DNA of 64,000 nucleotides from JBBQXK01 sp052387255 (GTDB taxonomy: Bacteria; Pseudomonadota; Alphaproteobacteria; Rhodobacterales; Rhodobacteraceae), in the NCBI GenBank assembly GCA_052387255.1, contig JBQTJI010000015.1, positions 11,603-75,602 of the forward strand, read 5' to 3'. Below are positions 1-8,329 of the stretch, one piece after another. The position numbers and the translations under genes are program-made. The notes under the pieces are model-generated. The model saw nothing but the letters and a program-made list of their open reading frames with translations. It made no database searches and was not told the origin of the DNA. The first letter of the stretch is position 1. Every line of letters begins with the position of its first letter.

Positions 1-522
1 GACTATGCCCTGCTGGAATGCACGAACCTGTACCCCTCGCCGCCCGAGATCGTGTCGCTGCAAGGCGTGACGGACCTGCGCAATGCGTTCCCCAGGGCCG
101 TCGTCGGCTTCTCGGACCATTCCATCGGCCCGGAAATGGCCCTGGCATCGGTGGCCCTCGGGGCCTGCATCCTGGAGCGGCATTACACCGACACGCGGTA
201 CCGCAAGGGCCCCGACATCATCAACTCGATGGACCCGGCCGAACTGCGCTTCCTGATCGACCGCAGCCGCGAAATCTGGACCGCCCTGCACAATCCCAAA
301 CAGCGGACGCAGGCCGAGGAGCCGGTCTACCGCTTTGCCCGCGCGTCGGTGGTGGCCGACCGCGACCTGGCGGCGGGCCATGTGATCGCCGAAGCCGACA
401 TCTGGGCGCGCCGTCCCGGCAGTGGCGAGATTGCGGGCTATGATTTCGACAAGGTCGTGGGCATGCGGCTGACCCGCGCCGTCACCCGCAACACGCAATT
501 GAAGTGGAGCGATCTGGCGTGA
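1..522 (+). CDS. neuB: Nonulosonate (sialic acid-type) synthase, 3' part only
   Basis: This is the C-terminal ~173 residues of a NeuB-family synthase, which condenses PEP with a 6-carbon amino sugar to make a nonulosonic acid. The reading frame is open from base 1 with the family motif ECTNLYPSPPE, so the start lies left of the window. The end of the TIM barrel is visible (GFSDHSIG, then the LERHYTDTR stretch), followed by a C-terminal SAF/antifreeze-like domain covering about the last 60 residues. Companion genes for the same pathway are in the window: neuC, a cytidylyltransferase, a PtmA-like SDR and a PtmF-like oxidoreductase. Whether the product is sialic or legionaminic acid cannot be decided from this fragment. 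The family call is secure; the exact sugar is inference. Confidence 0.93.
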   Translation, partial: DYALLECTNLYPSPPEIVSLQGVTDLRNAFPRAVVGFSDHSIGPEMALASVALGACILERHYTDTRYRKGPDIINSMDPAELRFLIDRSREIWTALHNPKQRTQAEEPVYRFARASVVADRDLAAGHVIAEADIWARRPGSGEIAGYDFDKVVGMRLTRAVTRNTQLKWSDLA

Positions 523-540
523 CGCGTGTGACTCGAACCC

Positions 541-1329
541 CTATCGGCGAACCCCAAACGTGATCTGACGTCGCGCGCGGCGCTCCGACCGGACGTCGAA
601 TCCCATCCCCGCCAGAAGTGCTTCGCACGCGGTTGTAGTGGATTGCCCCATTCGCTCGGCACCGGTATCGAAAGCTACAGTGCGGGTGCGTGCAAGCGTT
701 TCTCGGGCACCTTCGATGACCTCGGGTTCAGCCCCCTCGGCATCGCACTTAAGAAATGCGATGTCGCCAATGCCCAGGCGAGCGGTCAGGCCGTCAAGCG
801 TAACCGCCTGCAGCTTGATTTCGAGCGACTCCACGCCTTCGTCCGGGCGATAGATCGAACTGTTGGCGTCAGTTGGTTCGCTGAAGAAGCTTATCTCTTC
901 GTCCGTATTCCAGATGACATGTTGTAGGCACTTCACATTGGCGCAGGTTTGAGTGTTGACCGTCAGGCAGCGAAAGACATGGGGGTCACCTTCTATAGCG
1001 TATACGACGGCACCAGTGTTCGCCAGCGCCAGCGTGAACTCGCCGATGTTGGCACCGATTTCAATGGCAACTTCGCCCGGTGCAATGTGGACCACATCTG
1101 ACAAACCGAAGTGATGCACCAAAAGGTTGGATCGTCCAGACCAGCCGCGCTTGTACAACGTCCATCGGCCGGGCGCAGGTATGGCTAGCTGCCGGCCAGG
1201 TACCGTGACGAAGGTCAGGCCGTCGTCTTCCGACAATGCAACGCGGACGCGCCGGTTCAGGCCCAGCGCCGCCAACAGGTTGTTTCCGGCGATGCGCAGA
1301 GCCAGCCCGCGTGGTTTTGATGTGGTCAT
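541..1329 (-). CDS. FkbM-family SAM-dependent methyltransferase
   Basis: A 262-residue protein with an FkbM-type methyltransferase fold. The SAM-binding segment VAIEIGANIGEFTLALA is in the middle, an acidic strand end (YAIEGDP) follows, and the FLKCDAEGAEPEVIEGA motif is typical of the family. I chose the ATG at 1329 (protein begins MTTSKPRG) over an upstream ATG at 1386 because family homology starts after it. FkbM enzymes O-methylate sugars or polyketides; here the context (neuB on one side, glycosyltransferases on the other) suggests methylation of a surface glycan. Oddity: base composition is visibly lower in GC than the flanking genes (bases 901-960 are about 48% GC by hand count) and the gene runs against its neighbours, both signs of later acquisition. 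Acceptor unknown. Confidence 0.85.
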   Translation of the reverse strand: MTTSKPRGLALRIAGNNLLAALGLNRRVRVALSEDDGLTFVTVPGRQLAIPAPGRWTLYKRGWSGRSNLLVHHFGLSDVVHIAPGEVAIEIGANIGEFTLALANTGAVVYAIEGDPHVFRCLTVNTQTCANVKCLQHVIWNTDEEISFFSEPTDANSSIYRPDEGVESLEIKLQAVTLDGLTARLGIGDIAFLKCDAEGAEPEVIEGARETLARTRTVAFDTGAERMGQSTTTACEALLAGMGFDVRSERRARRQITFGVRR

Positions 1330-1466
1330 AGAGCTTTGCCTTCTGAGCGACTGATCGGTTATGTACAGATGGCGGCCAGCGTACAACAGCGGCGCGGCTG
1401 TGCCATGTTGCGGTCGGAGCAGCGCCGGGTATAGATGAATCTTCTGGTCCCGGACAGGTTCAATCC

Positions 1467-2261
1467 TTGCAACTTCAAGACCTCGCCATCCCCGTCTGGC
1501 TGATCAACCTGCCGCGTGCGACGGGCCGTCTGGCGACGATGCAGGTGCGGTTGCAGGCTATCGGGCTGGAGTACACCCCATTTCCCGGCGTGGACGGGCG
1601 GGCCGAGGCCGACCGGCTGGCGCGCAACATCGACCTTGCGGCGTTCGAGCGCAACATGGGGCGGCGGATGCTGTGGGGCGGCATGGGGTGCTATCATTCG
1701 CACCTGGGGGTCTGGCAGGCGTTTCTGGCGACCGACGCCCCGGCGGCGCTGGTGCTGGAGGATGACGTGATCTTCCACGACGATTTCCTGGAGGCCGTGC
1801 GGACCGGGCTGCGGGGTATCGCGCATTGGGATTTCCTCAAACTGAACTGCATCCGCGCCAAGCTGCCCGTCCGGCAGGGCCGCCTTGGAGCTTACGACCT
1901 GAACGCCTATGTCGGGCCTGCGACCGGCACCGGGGCCTACCTGATCACCCGCGCCTGCGCCGCGCGCCTGCTGCCGGCGATGCGCCATGTGACGCGGGCG
2001 ACGGACCACGAGATCAACCGGTTCTTCCTGCACGACTTCCGCCTGCTGGGGCTGGAGCCTTTCCCGAGCCACCCCGAGCCGAACAACGTCAGCCTCATCA
2101 CCGGCACCAACAACGGCGATGTGGTGAAACTCAGGGGGATGGCGCGGCTGCCGTACTACCGGCTCAAGGCCGCGAATTACCTGCGGCGCGCGGCGTGGCT
2201 GGCGCGCAGGGGGATGCTCTGGCCGCAACGTACCCAGTTGCTGCCCGAGGGGCCGACATGA
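1467..2261 (+). CDS. Glycosyltransferase family 25 (LPS-type)
   Basis: 264 residues. The N-terminal VWLINLPRATGRLATM is the usual GT25 opening, where the sequence reads 'names of sugars by name and re-addressed' positions of a nucleotide-sugar site. CYHSHLGVWQAFL, VLEDDVIFHDDF (the acidic cluster expected to bind metal and sugar nucleotide) and GTGAYLITRACAARLLP follow in family order. The start is a TTG at 1467, because no ATG or GTG lies in frame upstream before the diverging fkbM gene; a weak purine stretch precedes it. The last bases overlap the next gene as ATGA, so the two are translationally coupled. GT25 enzymes extend LPS or capsule oligosaccharides; donor and acceptor are unknown. 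Confidence 0.85.
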   Translation: MQLQDLAIPVWLINLPRATGRLATMQVRLQAIGLEYTPFPGVDGRAEADRLARNIDLAAFERNMGRRMLWGGMGCYHSHLGVWQAFLATDAPAALVLEDDVIFHDDFLEAVRTGLRGIAHWDFLKLNCIRAKLPVRQGRLGAYDLNAYVGPATGTGAYLITRACAARLLPAMRHVTRATDHEINRFFLHDFRLLGLEPFPSHPEPNNVSLITGTNNGDVVKLRGMARLPYYRLKAANYLRRAAWLARRGMLWPQRTQLLPEGPT

Positions 2262-3727
2262 CCATTCGGCTGGCTGTCGATGGCCGCGAAGAACATCGGC
2301 GCGCGTTCCTTGACCGTCTGGTCGCGCGGTCGCAGGGCCGCGTCGAGATCGCCTTCCACATGGGCGAACCCGTGGCCGACATCTTCGGCCCCGACCTGAA
2401 CCGCTTGCGCCCCGACCGCAACGGCGGGCTGCCGCTGCACGATTTTCGCCTGCAGGGTGCCGACCTGCCGCTGCTGGCGCAGCCCGCGTTCCGCGAGATG
2501 GTCGAGACGGCGGTCGACCAGTTGCACCGCACCGATCCGACCTATCGCTACCGGTCGCACAACATCCGCAACCTGCAGGATTACCTCGATACCTACCACA
2601 TCCTGGCCGAGGCCTTGGCGCAGAAACTGCGCGACACCGGCGCGACGCATGCGCTGTTCATGAACGTGCCCCACGTGGGCTATGACACGATCCTGTACCA
2701 CGTCGCCCAGGCCATGGGCCTGCACGTCACGGTGCTGAGCCAGACGATCTTTTCCAACCAGTTCTTCTCGATGCGGCGGATCGAGGATCAGGGTCGCTTC
2801 GACCCCGCAGGCAGCGATGCCCGGCCGATGCCCATCGAACGCGGGTCTGCGCCCGATCTGTTCTACATGGACGCCCGCTGGCAGAAGCAGTCGCCGCGCG
2901 GGCGGATCGGGGCGCGGGCGGTGGCCAGTTTCCTGCGCCACGTCGCGCTGCGCAGGCCCGCAAGCCTGCTGAACCCGGGCTACCTGGCCCGCACGCTGCG
3001 GCGGATCGCCGACATCTACGGCACGCTGCCCGACTGGCGCGACCCCTTCGCGCGGTTCTTCCACGACAACGAACTGGCGTATTTCGAGCATCTGGCCGAT
3101 TTCGAGCATGCCGATTTCGACCTCGACGCGCCCTTCATCTATGTGCCGCTGCACAACCAGCCGGAACTGTCGACCTCGGCCCTGGGCGGCATCTGGCGCG
3201 ACCAGTTGCTGCTGGTCGAGGCGCTGGCGGCGCAGTTGCCCGACGGCTGGCGCATCTATGTCAAGGAAAACCCCCGGCAAGGGGCCTTTGCGCGCGGGCC
3301 GATGTTCTTTCACCGGCTGAAACGCATCCGGGGCGTCACGCTGCTGCCCTCGGCCGCCAACACGCACGAATTGTCGGCGCGCGCGCGGTTCACCGCCACC
3401 GTGTCGGGCACGGCGGGGTGGGAGGCGCTGCGCAAGGGGCGGCCCGCGCTGGTGTTCGGCGCGGCCTGGTACCGGTCGCTGCCGGGGGCGGTGACCTGGC
3501 AGCCGGGCCTTGATTTCGAGGCCATCGCGCGCGTCACCTTTGACCACGCCGACCTGGAACGCGCGGCAGGGGCGCTGCTGGCGCGCTGCCACGAGGGGGT
3601 GCTGGAAACCATCTACACCCGCATCGTGCCCGGCTATGACCGCGACGCCAATGCCGAACGGGTCAGCGAGACGATGCTGGGCCTGGTCGAGGGGCGCATC
3701 CCCGTCACGTTCGGGGAACATCCATGA
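2258..3727 (+). CDS. Capsule polysaccharide biosynthesis-like protein (KpsC/KpsS-type fold)
   Basis: 489 residues from the ATG at 2258, which overlaps the preceding stop as ATGA; the same frame is open much further upstream but that part is antisense-like filler inside the GT25 gene. The C-terminal half has the look of GT-B capsule/Kdo transferases: FIYVPLHNQPELSTSALGG, IYVKENPRQGAF and then VSGTAGWEALRKGRPALVFG, the family's 'GT..WEAL..G.P' donor-site motif. The N-terminal half (TYRYRSHNIRNLQDYLDTY) is less familiar. Likely role: transfer or assembly of a surface polysaccharide unit in the cytoplasm, together with the flanking glycosyltransferases. Specific activity unknown. Confidence 0.7.
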   Translation: MTIRLAVDGREEHRRAFLDRLVARSQGRVEIAFHMGEPVADIFGPDLNRLRPDRNGGLPLHDFRLQGADLPLLAQPAFREMVETAVDQLHRTDPTYRYRSHNIRNLQDYLDTYHILAEALAQKLRDTGATHALFMNVPHVGYDTILYHVAQAMGLHVTVLSQTIFSNQFFSMRRIEDQGRFDPAGSDARPMPIERGSAPDLFYMDARWQKQSPRGRIGARAVASFLRHVALRRPASLLNPGYLARTLRRIADIYGTLPDWRDPFARFFHDNELAYFEHLADFEHADFDLDAPFIYVPLHNQPELSTSALGGIWRDQLLLVEALAAQLPDGWRIYVKENPRQGAFARGPMFFHRLKRIRGVTLLPSAANTHELSARARFTATVSGTAGWEALRKGRPALVFGAAWYRSLPGAVTWQPGLDFEAIARVTFDHADLERAAGALLARCHEGVLETIYTRIVPGYDRDANAERVSETMLGLVEGRIPVTFGEHP

Positions 3728-4518
3728 CCGACCGCTTCATCCTGTGCATGAAATGGGGCCGCGCCTTTGGCCCCGACTACGTCAACGTCCTGCACAGCGC
3801 CTGCCGCCGGGCGATGGCCGCGCCGTTCCGGTTCGTCTGCCTGACCGATGACGGCGCGGGCTTCGACCCGGCCATCGAGGTGCTGCCGATCCCCGACCTC
3901 GGCCTGTCGCCGACCGACTGGTTCCGCCCCGGCGTCTGGCCCAAGATCGCGCTGTTCGACCGGCATTTCCACGGGTTGCGGGGCAGGGCGCTGTTCGTCG
4001 ACCTGGACATGGTGATCCTGCGCGGCCTGGAGGGGTTCTTCGACGTGCCGGGCCGGATCGTCGGCACCGATGCCGGGCCGGGCTGGGGCAAGACGGGCGT
4101 CACTGCGCAACCTGAGTTCGGGTCGATGATCTTTGCCTATGACCTGGGCGGATTGCCCGAGATTGCCGAGACGTTCCGCGAAAGCCCCGCCGCCGCCTGG
4201 ACGAAGCTGCGCCAGGAACAGCAGTACGTCCACCACATGGCCCCCGATGCGGGTTTCTGGCCCGCAGATTGGGTGATCAGCTTCAAGCGCGCGCTGCGCA
4301 GGCCGATCGGGCTGGACGTGGTGCTGCCGCCGAAGGCCCCGCCCGCGACCGCCCGCGTCGTGGCCTTCCACGGGCGGCCCCGCCCGTCCGACCTGATGCA
4401 GCCCGCCAAACTGTTCGGTGGCCGCCGGTTCTGGGACCGCTTTCCCCACATGGGCAATGGCCCGGTGCCCTGGATGGTCGACTACTGGCAGTCGAACGGC
4501 GGACGCCTGCCGTCCTGA
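3724..4518 (+). CDS. Glycosyltransferase-like protein with DxD motif
   Basis: 264 residues starting at an ATG that overlaps the previous stop (ATGA). The region ALFVDLDMVILRGLEGFF carries a DLD motif at about residue 93, as in GT8/GT32-type retaining glycosyltransferases that bind UDP-sugar through Mn2+. A final HMGNGPVPWMVDYW stretch is shared by related uncharacterised proteins. It is the third gene of a coupled glycan-assembly run (GT25, capsule-like protein, this gene), followed 63 bases later by neuC, so it probably adds a residue to the same surface glycan. The fold assignment rests on the DxD context only; the substrate is unknown. Confidence 0.65.
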   Translation: MTDRFILCMKWGRAFGPDYVNVLHSACRRAMAAPFRFVCLTDDGAGFDPAIEVLPIPDLGLSPTDWFRPGVWPKIALFDRHFHGLRGRALFVDLDMVILRGLEGFFDVPGRIVGTDAGPGWGKTGVTAQPEFGSMIFAYDLGGLPEIAETFRESPAAAWTKLRQEQQYVHHMAPDAGFWPADWVISFKRALRRPIGLDVVLPPKAPPATARVVAFHGRPRPSDLMQPAKLFGGRRFWDRFPHMGNGPVPWMVDYWQSNGGRLPS

Positions 4519-4581
4519 CCCCGGCGGTTGCGGCAGGGGTCAGTTCCCGCTATCCCGGACGACACCGCCTCCGAGGCCCCG

Positions 4582-5703
4582 ATGACCCGATCCCTCCTCT
4601 TTCTCACCGGCACCCGCGCCGACTTCGGCAAGCTGGAACCCCTGGCCGCCGCCGCGCGCGATGCAGGCTTTGGCGTGGGCTTCTTCGTCACCGGCATGCA
4701 CATGATGGACCGTTACGGCCTGACCAAGAACGAGGTCCATCGGACGCCCGGCGTCGCGGTCCACGAATTCCTGAACCAGCGTCCCGGTGATGCGCAGGAC
4801 ATCGTGCTGGCCAAGACCGTCACCGGGTTTTCCGACTATGTCACCGAACACCGCCCCGACCTGATCGTCACCCACGGCGACCGGATCGAGGCCCTGGCCT
4901 GCACGCTGGTCGCGGCCACGAACTACATCCGCTCGGCCCATGTCGAGGGGGGCGAGGTGTCGGGCACCATCGACGAGGTGTTCCGCCACTGCAATTCCAA
5001 GCTCGCCTTCGCGCATTTCGTGTCGTCCGAGGCCGCCGCCACCCGCGTCCGCGCCCTGGGAGAGCCGCCCGAGGCGATCCACGTCATCGGCTCGCCCGAA
5101 CTCGATTTCCATGCCCAAGGCAGCGGCGTGACCATCGACGCGGTGCGGGCGCGCTACGGGATTCCCTTCACCGACTATGGCATCGCGGTCTTCCACCCGG
5201 TGACGTCCGAGGCCGCGACCATGGGGGCGCAGGCGGCGGCATTGTACGGGGCCATGGCCGACAGCGGGCGGTCCTTTGTCGTCGTGGCACCCAACAACGA
5301 TCCCGGGTCGCAGGCGATCTTTGCCGTCCTGCAAGGGTTGCCGCGCGACCGCTTCCGCGTGCTGCCCTCGATGCGCTTCGCCCATTTCTCGGAACTGATG
5401 AAACATGCCAGCGTCATGGTCGGCAATTCCAGCGCCGGCGTGCGCGAGGCCCCGTTCCTGGGGCTGCCCTCGCTCGACGTAGGCTCGCGCCAGAACGGGC
5501 GGTCGGATGCGCCCTCGATCCGCACCTGCAGCGCCGACGACAGGGCGGCGATCCTGGCCTTTCTGGCGCAGGACTGGGGCCGCGCCTGGCCGCGCCATAC
5601 CGGGTTCGGCGAGGGCCGCGCGGCGGACCGGTTCGTCGCGGTGCTGCAGGAGCCTGCGTTCTGGGCGCGCGGGCTGCAGAAAGAGTTCCGCGACATTGGC
5701 TAG
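4582..5703 (+). CDS. neuC: UDP-N-acetylglucosamine 2-epimerase (hydrolysing), NeuC/LegG type
   Basis: 373 residues. It converts a UDP-N-acetylhexosamine to the free 2-epimer (ManNAc or the 2,4-diacetamido analogue), the substrate of NeuB. Visible motifs: TGTRADFGKLEPL near the N-terminus, THGDRIEA and HVEGGEVSGTIDEVFRH in the middle, and VGNSSAGVREAPFLGLP for the UDP site near the C-terminus. I chose the ATG at 4582 (MTRSLLFLTG) because homology begins immediately; a TTG at 4528 in the same frame would add 18 residues with no family match. neuB lies 4 kb upstream on the same strand, with the fkbM gene and three glycan-assembly genes between. LegG and NeuC cannot be told apart by eye. Confidence 0.9.
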   Translation: MTRSLLFLTGTRADFGKLEPLAAAARDAGFGVGFFVTGMHMMDRYGLTKNEVHRTPGVAVHEFLNQRPGDAQDIVLAKTVTGFSDYVTEHRPDLIVTHGDRIEALACTLVAATNYIRSAHVEGGEVSGTIDEVFRHCNSKLAFAHFVSSEAAATRVRALGEPPEAIHVIGSPELDFHAQGSGVTIDAVRARYGIPFTDYGIAVFHPVTSEAATMGAQAAALYGAMADSGRSFVVVAPNNDPGSQAIFAVLQGLPRDRFRVLPSMRFAHFSELMKHASVMVGNSSAGVREAPFLGLPSLDVGSRQNGRSDAPSIRTCSADDRAAILAFLAQDWGRAWPRHTGFGEGRAADRFVAVLQEPAFWARGLQKEFRDIG

Positions 5704-5730
5704 GGCCGCGCCTGTGCCCGGCCGCAGGAC

Positions 5731-5787
5731 CGGGGGGTTTCACACCCCCCGGACCCCCCGTGGGATATTTCTGGACAGAAAAAGGGG
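5731..5787. repeat. 57-nt G/C-tract repeat, copy 1
   Basis: It begins with a hairpin made of a run of six G, a seven-base loop and a run of six C, continues through GGACCCCCCGTGGGATATTT, and ends in a purine tail GGACAGAAAAAGGGG. A second copy at 55668-55724 differs at only two positions. The purine tail runs straight into the ribosome binding region of waaA (AAGGGGGAAGGGGC before the ATG at 5796), so this copy supplies part of that gene's leader. No coding role is seen. Confidence 0.85.
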
Positions 5788-5795
5788 GAAGGGGC

Positions 5796-7037
5796 ATGGC
5801 TAGGCCGCCAGGCCTGTCCCTGCGCGCCTATCTGGCGGTGTCGCACCTGATCCCGCTTGCAGCACCTTTCGTTCTGCGCCGCAGGCTGGCGCGCGGGCGC
5901 GAGGATGCGGCACGGTGGCGCGAAAAGCTGGGCCATGCGGGGCTGCCGCGCCCTGCAGGACCGCTGGTGTGGATGCATGCCGTGGGTCTGGGCGAGGTCA
6001 TGGCGCTGCGCGGGCTGATCGCGGCGATGCCGCAGGACCTGTCGTTCCTGGTCACCTCCTCCGCCCGGTCCTCGGCGCAGGTGTTCGGCGCGAACCTGCC
6101 CGACCGGACGCGCCACCAGTACCTGCCGCTGGACGCGCCCGGCTATTTGCGCCGGTTCCTGGACCATTGGCAGCCCGACCTGTCGGTCTGGGCGGAACAG
6201 GACCTGTGGCCCGGCGCGGTGATCGCGGCGGACCGGCGCGGCACGCCGCTGGCGCTGGTCAACGCGCGGATGGACGCGGCGGCCTTTGCGCGGCGGCGGC
6301 GGGCGGCGGCGGTGTACCGCGACCTCATGTCCCGTTTCGCGCTGGTCGCGGCGCAGGATGCGGGCACGGCGGGCCATCTGGCGCTGCTTGGCGCGCGAGG
6401 CGTGCAGGTTACCGGGTCGCTCAAGGCCGCAAGCCCCCCCCTGGCCGCCGATCCGTCCGAGGTCGCTGGCATGCAGGCCGCGCTGGCCGGGCGGCGTGTG
6501 TGGCTGGCCGCCTCGACCCATGCGGGGGACGAGGCGGTGGTGCTGGAGGCACACCGGGCGCTGATGGCCGAGGACCCGTCGGCCTGTCTTGTCCTGGTGC
6601 CACGGGTGCCGGACCGGGCGGCCGAGGTGACGGCGGCGGCGCGTGGTCTGGCGGTGACGCTGCGCTCTGCCGGGGGGTTTCCGGGACCGGGCGTGTTCCT
6701 GGTGGACCGTTTCGGCGAGCTGGGCCTGTGGTACCGGGTGGCGCGGGTGGCGCTGGTCGGCGGCGGGTTCGGCATCGGCGGGCACAACCCGTGGGAGCCC
6801 GCACACCTGGGCTGCGCCGTGCTGCACGGGTCGGGGGTCGCGAACTTCGCCGCCGACTACGGCGCGCTGCATGCGGCGGACGCGGCGGTGCAGGTCACCA
6901 CGCCGGGCGATGTTCTGACGGCGCTGGACGATCCCGCCATGGCGTCGCGCGCCGACCGCGCGCAGGGGCTGGCGCGGCAGGCGGCGGCGGGGCTGGCCCC
7001 GCTGGCCGGGGCACTTGCCGCCCTGGTGCGGCGATGA
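5796..7037 (+). CDS. waaA: 3-deoxy-D-manno-octulosonic acid (Kdo) transferase
   Basis: 413 residues. It transfers Kdo from CMP-Kdo to lipid A at the inner face of the cytoplasmic membrane. An N-terminal hydrophobic anchor is followed by the catalytic-Glu motif VGLGEVMALRG, then QDLWPGAVI, NARMDAAAF, TGSLKAASP, AASTHAGDEAVVLEAH and GGGFGIGGHNPWEPA, all in the order of the GT30 family. The ATG at 5796 is preceded by a strong purine-rich RBS, partly contributed by the repeat at 5731-5787; an ATG at 5760 would translate the repeat and is rejected. The stop overlaps the next gene (ATGA), which encodes a second, more divergent member of the same family. Confidence 0.92.
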   Translation: MARPPGLSLRAYLAVSHLIPLAAPFVLRRRLARGREDAARWREKLGHAGLPRPAGPLVWMHAVGLGEVMALRGLIAAMPQDLSFLVTSSARSSAQVFGANLPDRTRHQYLPLDAPGYLRRFLDHWQPDLSVWAEQDLWPGAVIAADRRGTPLALVNARMDAAAFARRRRAAAVYRDLMSRFALVAAQDAGTAGHLALLGARGVQVTGSLKAASPPLAADPSEVAGMQAALAGRRVWLAASTHAGDEAVVLEAHRALMAEDPSACLVLVPRVPDRAAEVTAAARGLAVTLRSAGGFPGPGVFLVDRFGELGLWYRVARVALVGGGFGIGGHNPWEPAHLGCAVLHGSGVANFAADYGALHAADAAVQVTTPGDVLTALDDPAMASRADRAQGLARQAAAGLAPLAGALAALVRR

Positions 7038-8329
7038 GCCTGCGCTGGTTCATGGTCCTCTACACCGCGCTGTGGATCGCGGGCCTGCCGCTGGTGCTGC
7101 TGTACCTGGCATGGCGGGGCCGCCGCGACCGCGACTATCTGCGCCACTGGCCCGAGCGGTTCGGGGTCTACCGGCAGCGGATGGCGGGGTCGGTCTGGAT
7201 CCATGCGGTCAGTCTGGGCGAGATGCGCTCGGCCCTGCCCCTGGTGCGGGCGTTCCTGGGGCGGGGCGAGCGGGTGGTCATCACGCTCTTCACCCCCGCC
7301 GGGCGGCGCGAGGCCGCGCGCGTGCTGGCGGCCGAGATTGCGGCGGGGCAGGTCGCGGCGGTCTGGGTGCCGTTCGAGTATGGCTGGACATTCCGGCGGT
7401 TCTTCCGTGCCTTCCGCCCCCGCGCGGGGCTGGTGATGGAGGTGGAACACTGGCCGCGCATGATCCTGGCGGCAAGGCGCGCCGGGGTTCCGTTGTTCGC
7501 CTGCAATGCGCAGTACCCCTTGCGCAGTTTCGACAAGGACCGCCTGCAACGGCCATGGCGGCTGGCGCTGATCGGGCACTATGCCGGGGCGCTGGTGAAG
7601 TCCGGGGTGCAGGCGGAACGGTTCCGCGCGACGGGCCTGCGCGACGTCGTGGTGACGGGCGAGACGCGGTTCGACCAGCCGGTGCCGGACCGGTTGCTGC
7701 GCGCGGGGGCCGTGGCGCGGGCCTGGCTGGCGGCTTCGCGGCGGGTGGTGACGATCGCCAGTGCGGTCGAGGGCGAGGATGACATTTATGTGCAGGCAAT
7801 CAATGAGCTGCAGGATCATCTTCGCACGTCAGATGAAGATGCGCTGATCCTCTATGTCCCCCGCCGCCCCGAGCGTTTCGCCGAAGTGGGCGCGCGGCTG
7901 CGCGGCGCGGGGTTTCGGGTGGGCGGGCGGTCGGACCTGTTCGATGCGGCCCTGTCGCCACAGGGGGCTGCGCCGCAGATCGACGTGCTTTTGGGCGATT
8001 CCCTTGGCGAGATGTATTTCTACCTTGCGATGTGCGACCGGGTCGTCGTGGGCGGCGGCTTCACCCCCGCAGGCGCGCACAACATCATCGAGCCCCTGGT
8101 GCTGGGCAAGCCGGTGCTGACCGGCCCGGTCACCTGGCCCATCGAATTCCCCTTTGCCGAGGCCGTGGCGGCAGGGCTGGCGCGGTCGGTGCCCGATGCG
8201 GCGTCCCTTGCGGCGGCCCTGGCGCGCCCCGCCCCGCATGACCCCGCCGCCATGGCCGCGTTCATCCAGGCGCATTCGGGGGCCGCCGCCCGCACGCTGG
8301 CCGCCCTCGACCGGCTTACCAGCCGCTGA
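7034..8329 (+). CDS. Second, divergent Kdo transferase-like GT30 protein
   Basis: 431 residues, translationally coupled to waaA. It shares the fold and motif order (one N-terminal membrane helix, HAVSLGEMRSALPLVRAF with the catalytic-type Glu, MEVEHWPRMILAARRAG, TGETRFDQP, GGGFTPAGAHNIIEPL). Several signature positions differ from the upstream paralogue: NAQ in place of NAR, SAVEGED in place of STHAGD, and GAHNI in place of GGHNP. It may add a further Kdo or another keto-sugar, or act on a different acceptor. The tail overlaps the convergent SDR gene by 14 bases. Family membership is clear; specificity is inference. Confidence 0.82.
   Translation: MSLRWFMVLYTALWIAGLPLVLLYLAWRGRRDRDYLRHWPERFGVYRQRMAGSVWIHAVSLGEMRSALPLVRAFLGRGERVVITLFTPAGRREAARVLAAEIAAGQVAAVWVPFEYGWTFRRFFRAFRPRAGLVMEVEHWPRMILAARRAGVPLFACNAQYPLRSFDKDRLQRPWRLALIGHYAGALVKSGVQAERFRATGLRDVVVTGETRFDQPVPDRLLRAGAVARAWLAASRRVVTIASAVEGEDDIYVQAINELQDHLRTSDEDALILYVPRRPERFAEVGARLRGAGFRVGGRSDLFDAALSPQGAAPQIDVLLGDSLGEMYFYLAMCDRVVVGGGFTPAGAHNIIEPLVLGKPVLTGPVTWPIEFPFAEAVAAGLARSVPDAASLAAALARPAPHDPAAMAAFIQAHSGAAARTLAALDRLTSR

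Noticed and set aside
2177..3721. Long open frame on the minus strand opposite the capsule-like gene
   Set aside because: High-GC antisense shadow, Arg/Gln/His-rich without any domain pattern; the plus-strand frame has family motifs and coupled starts.
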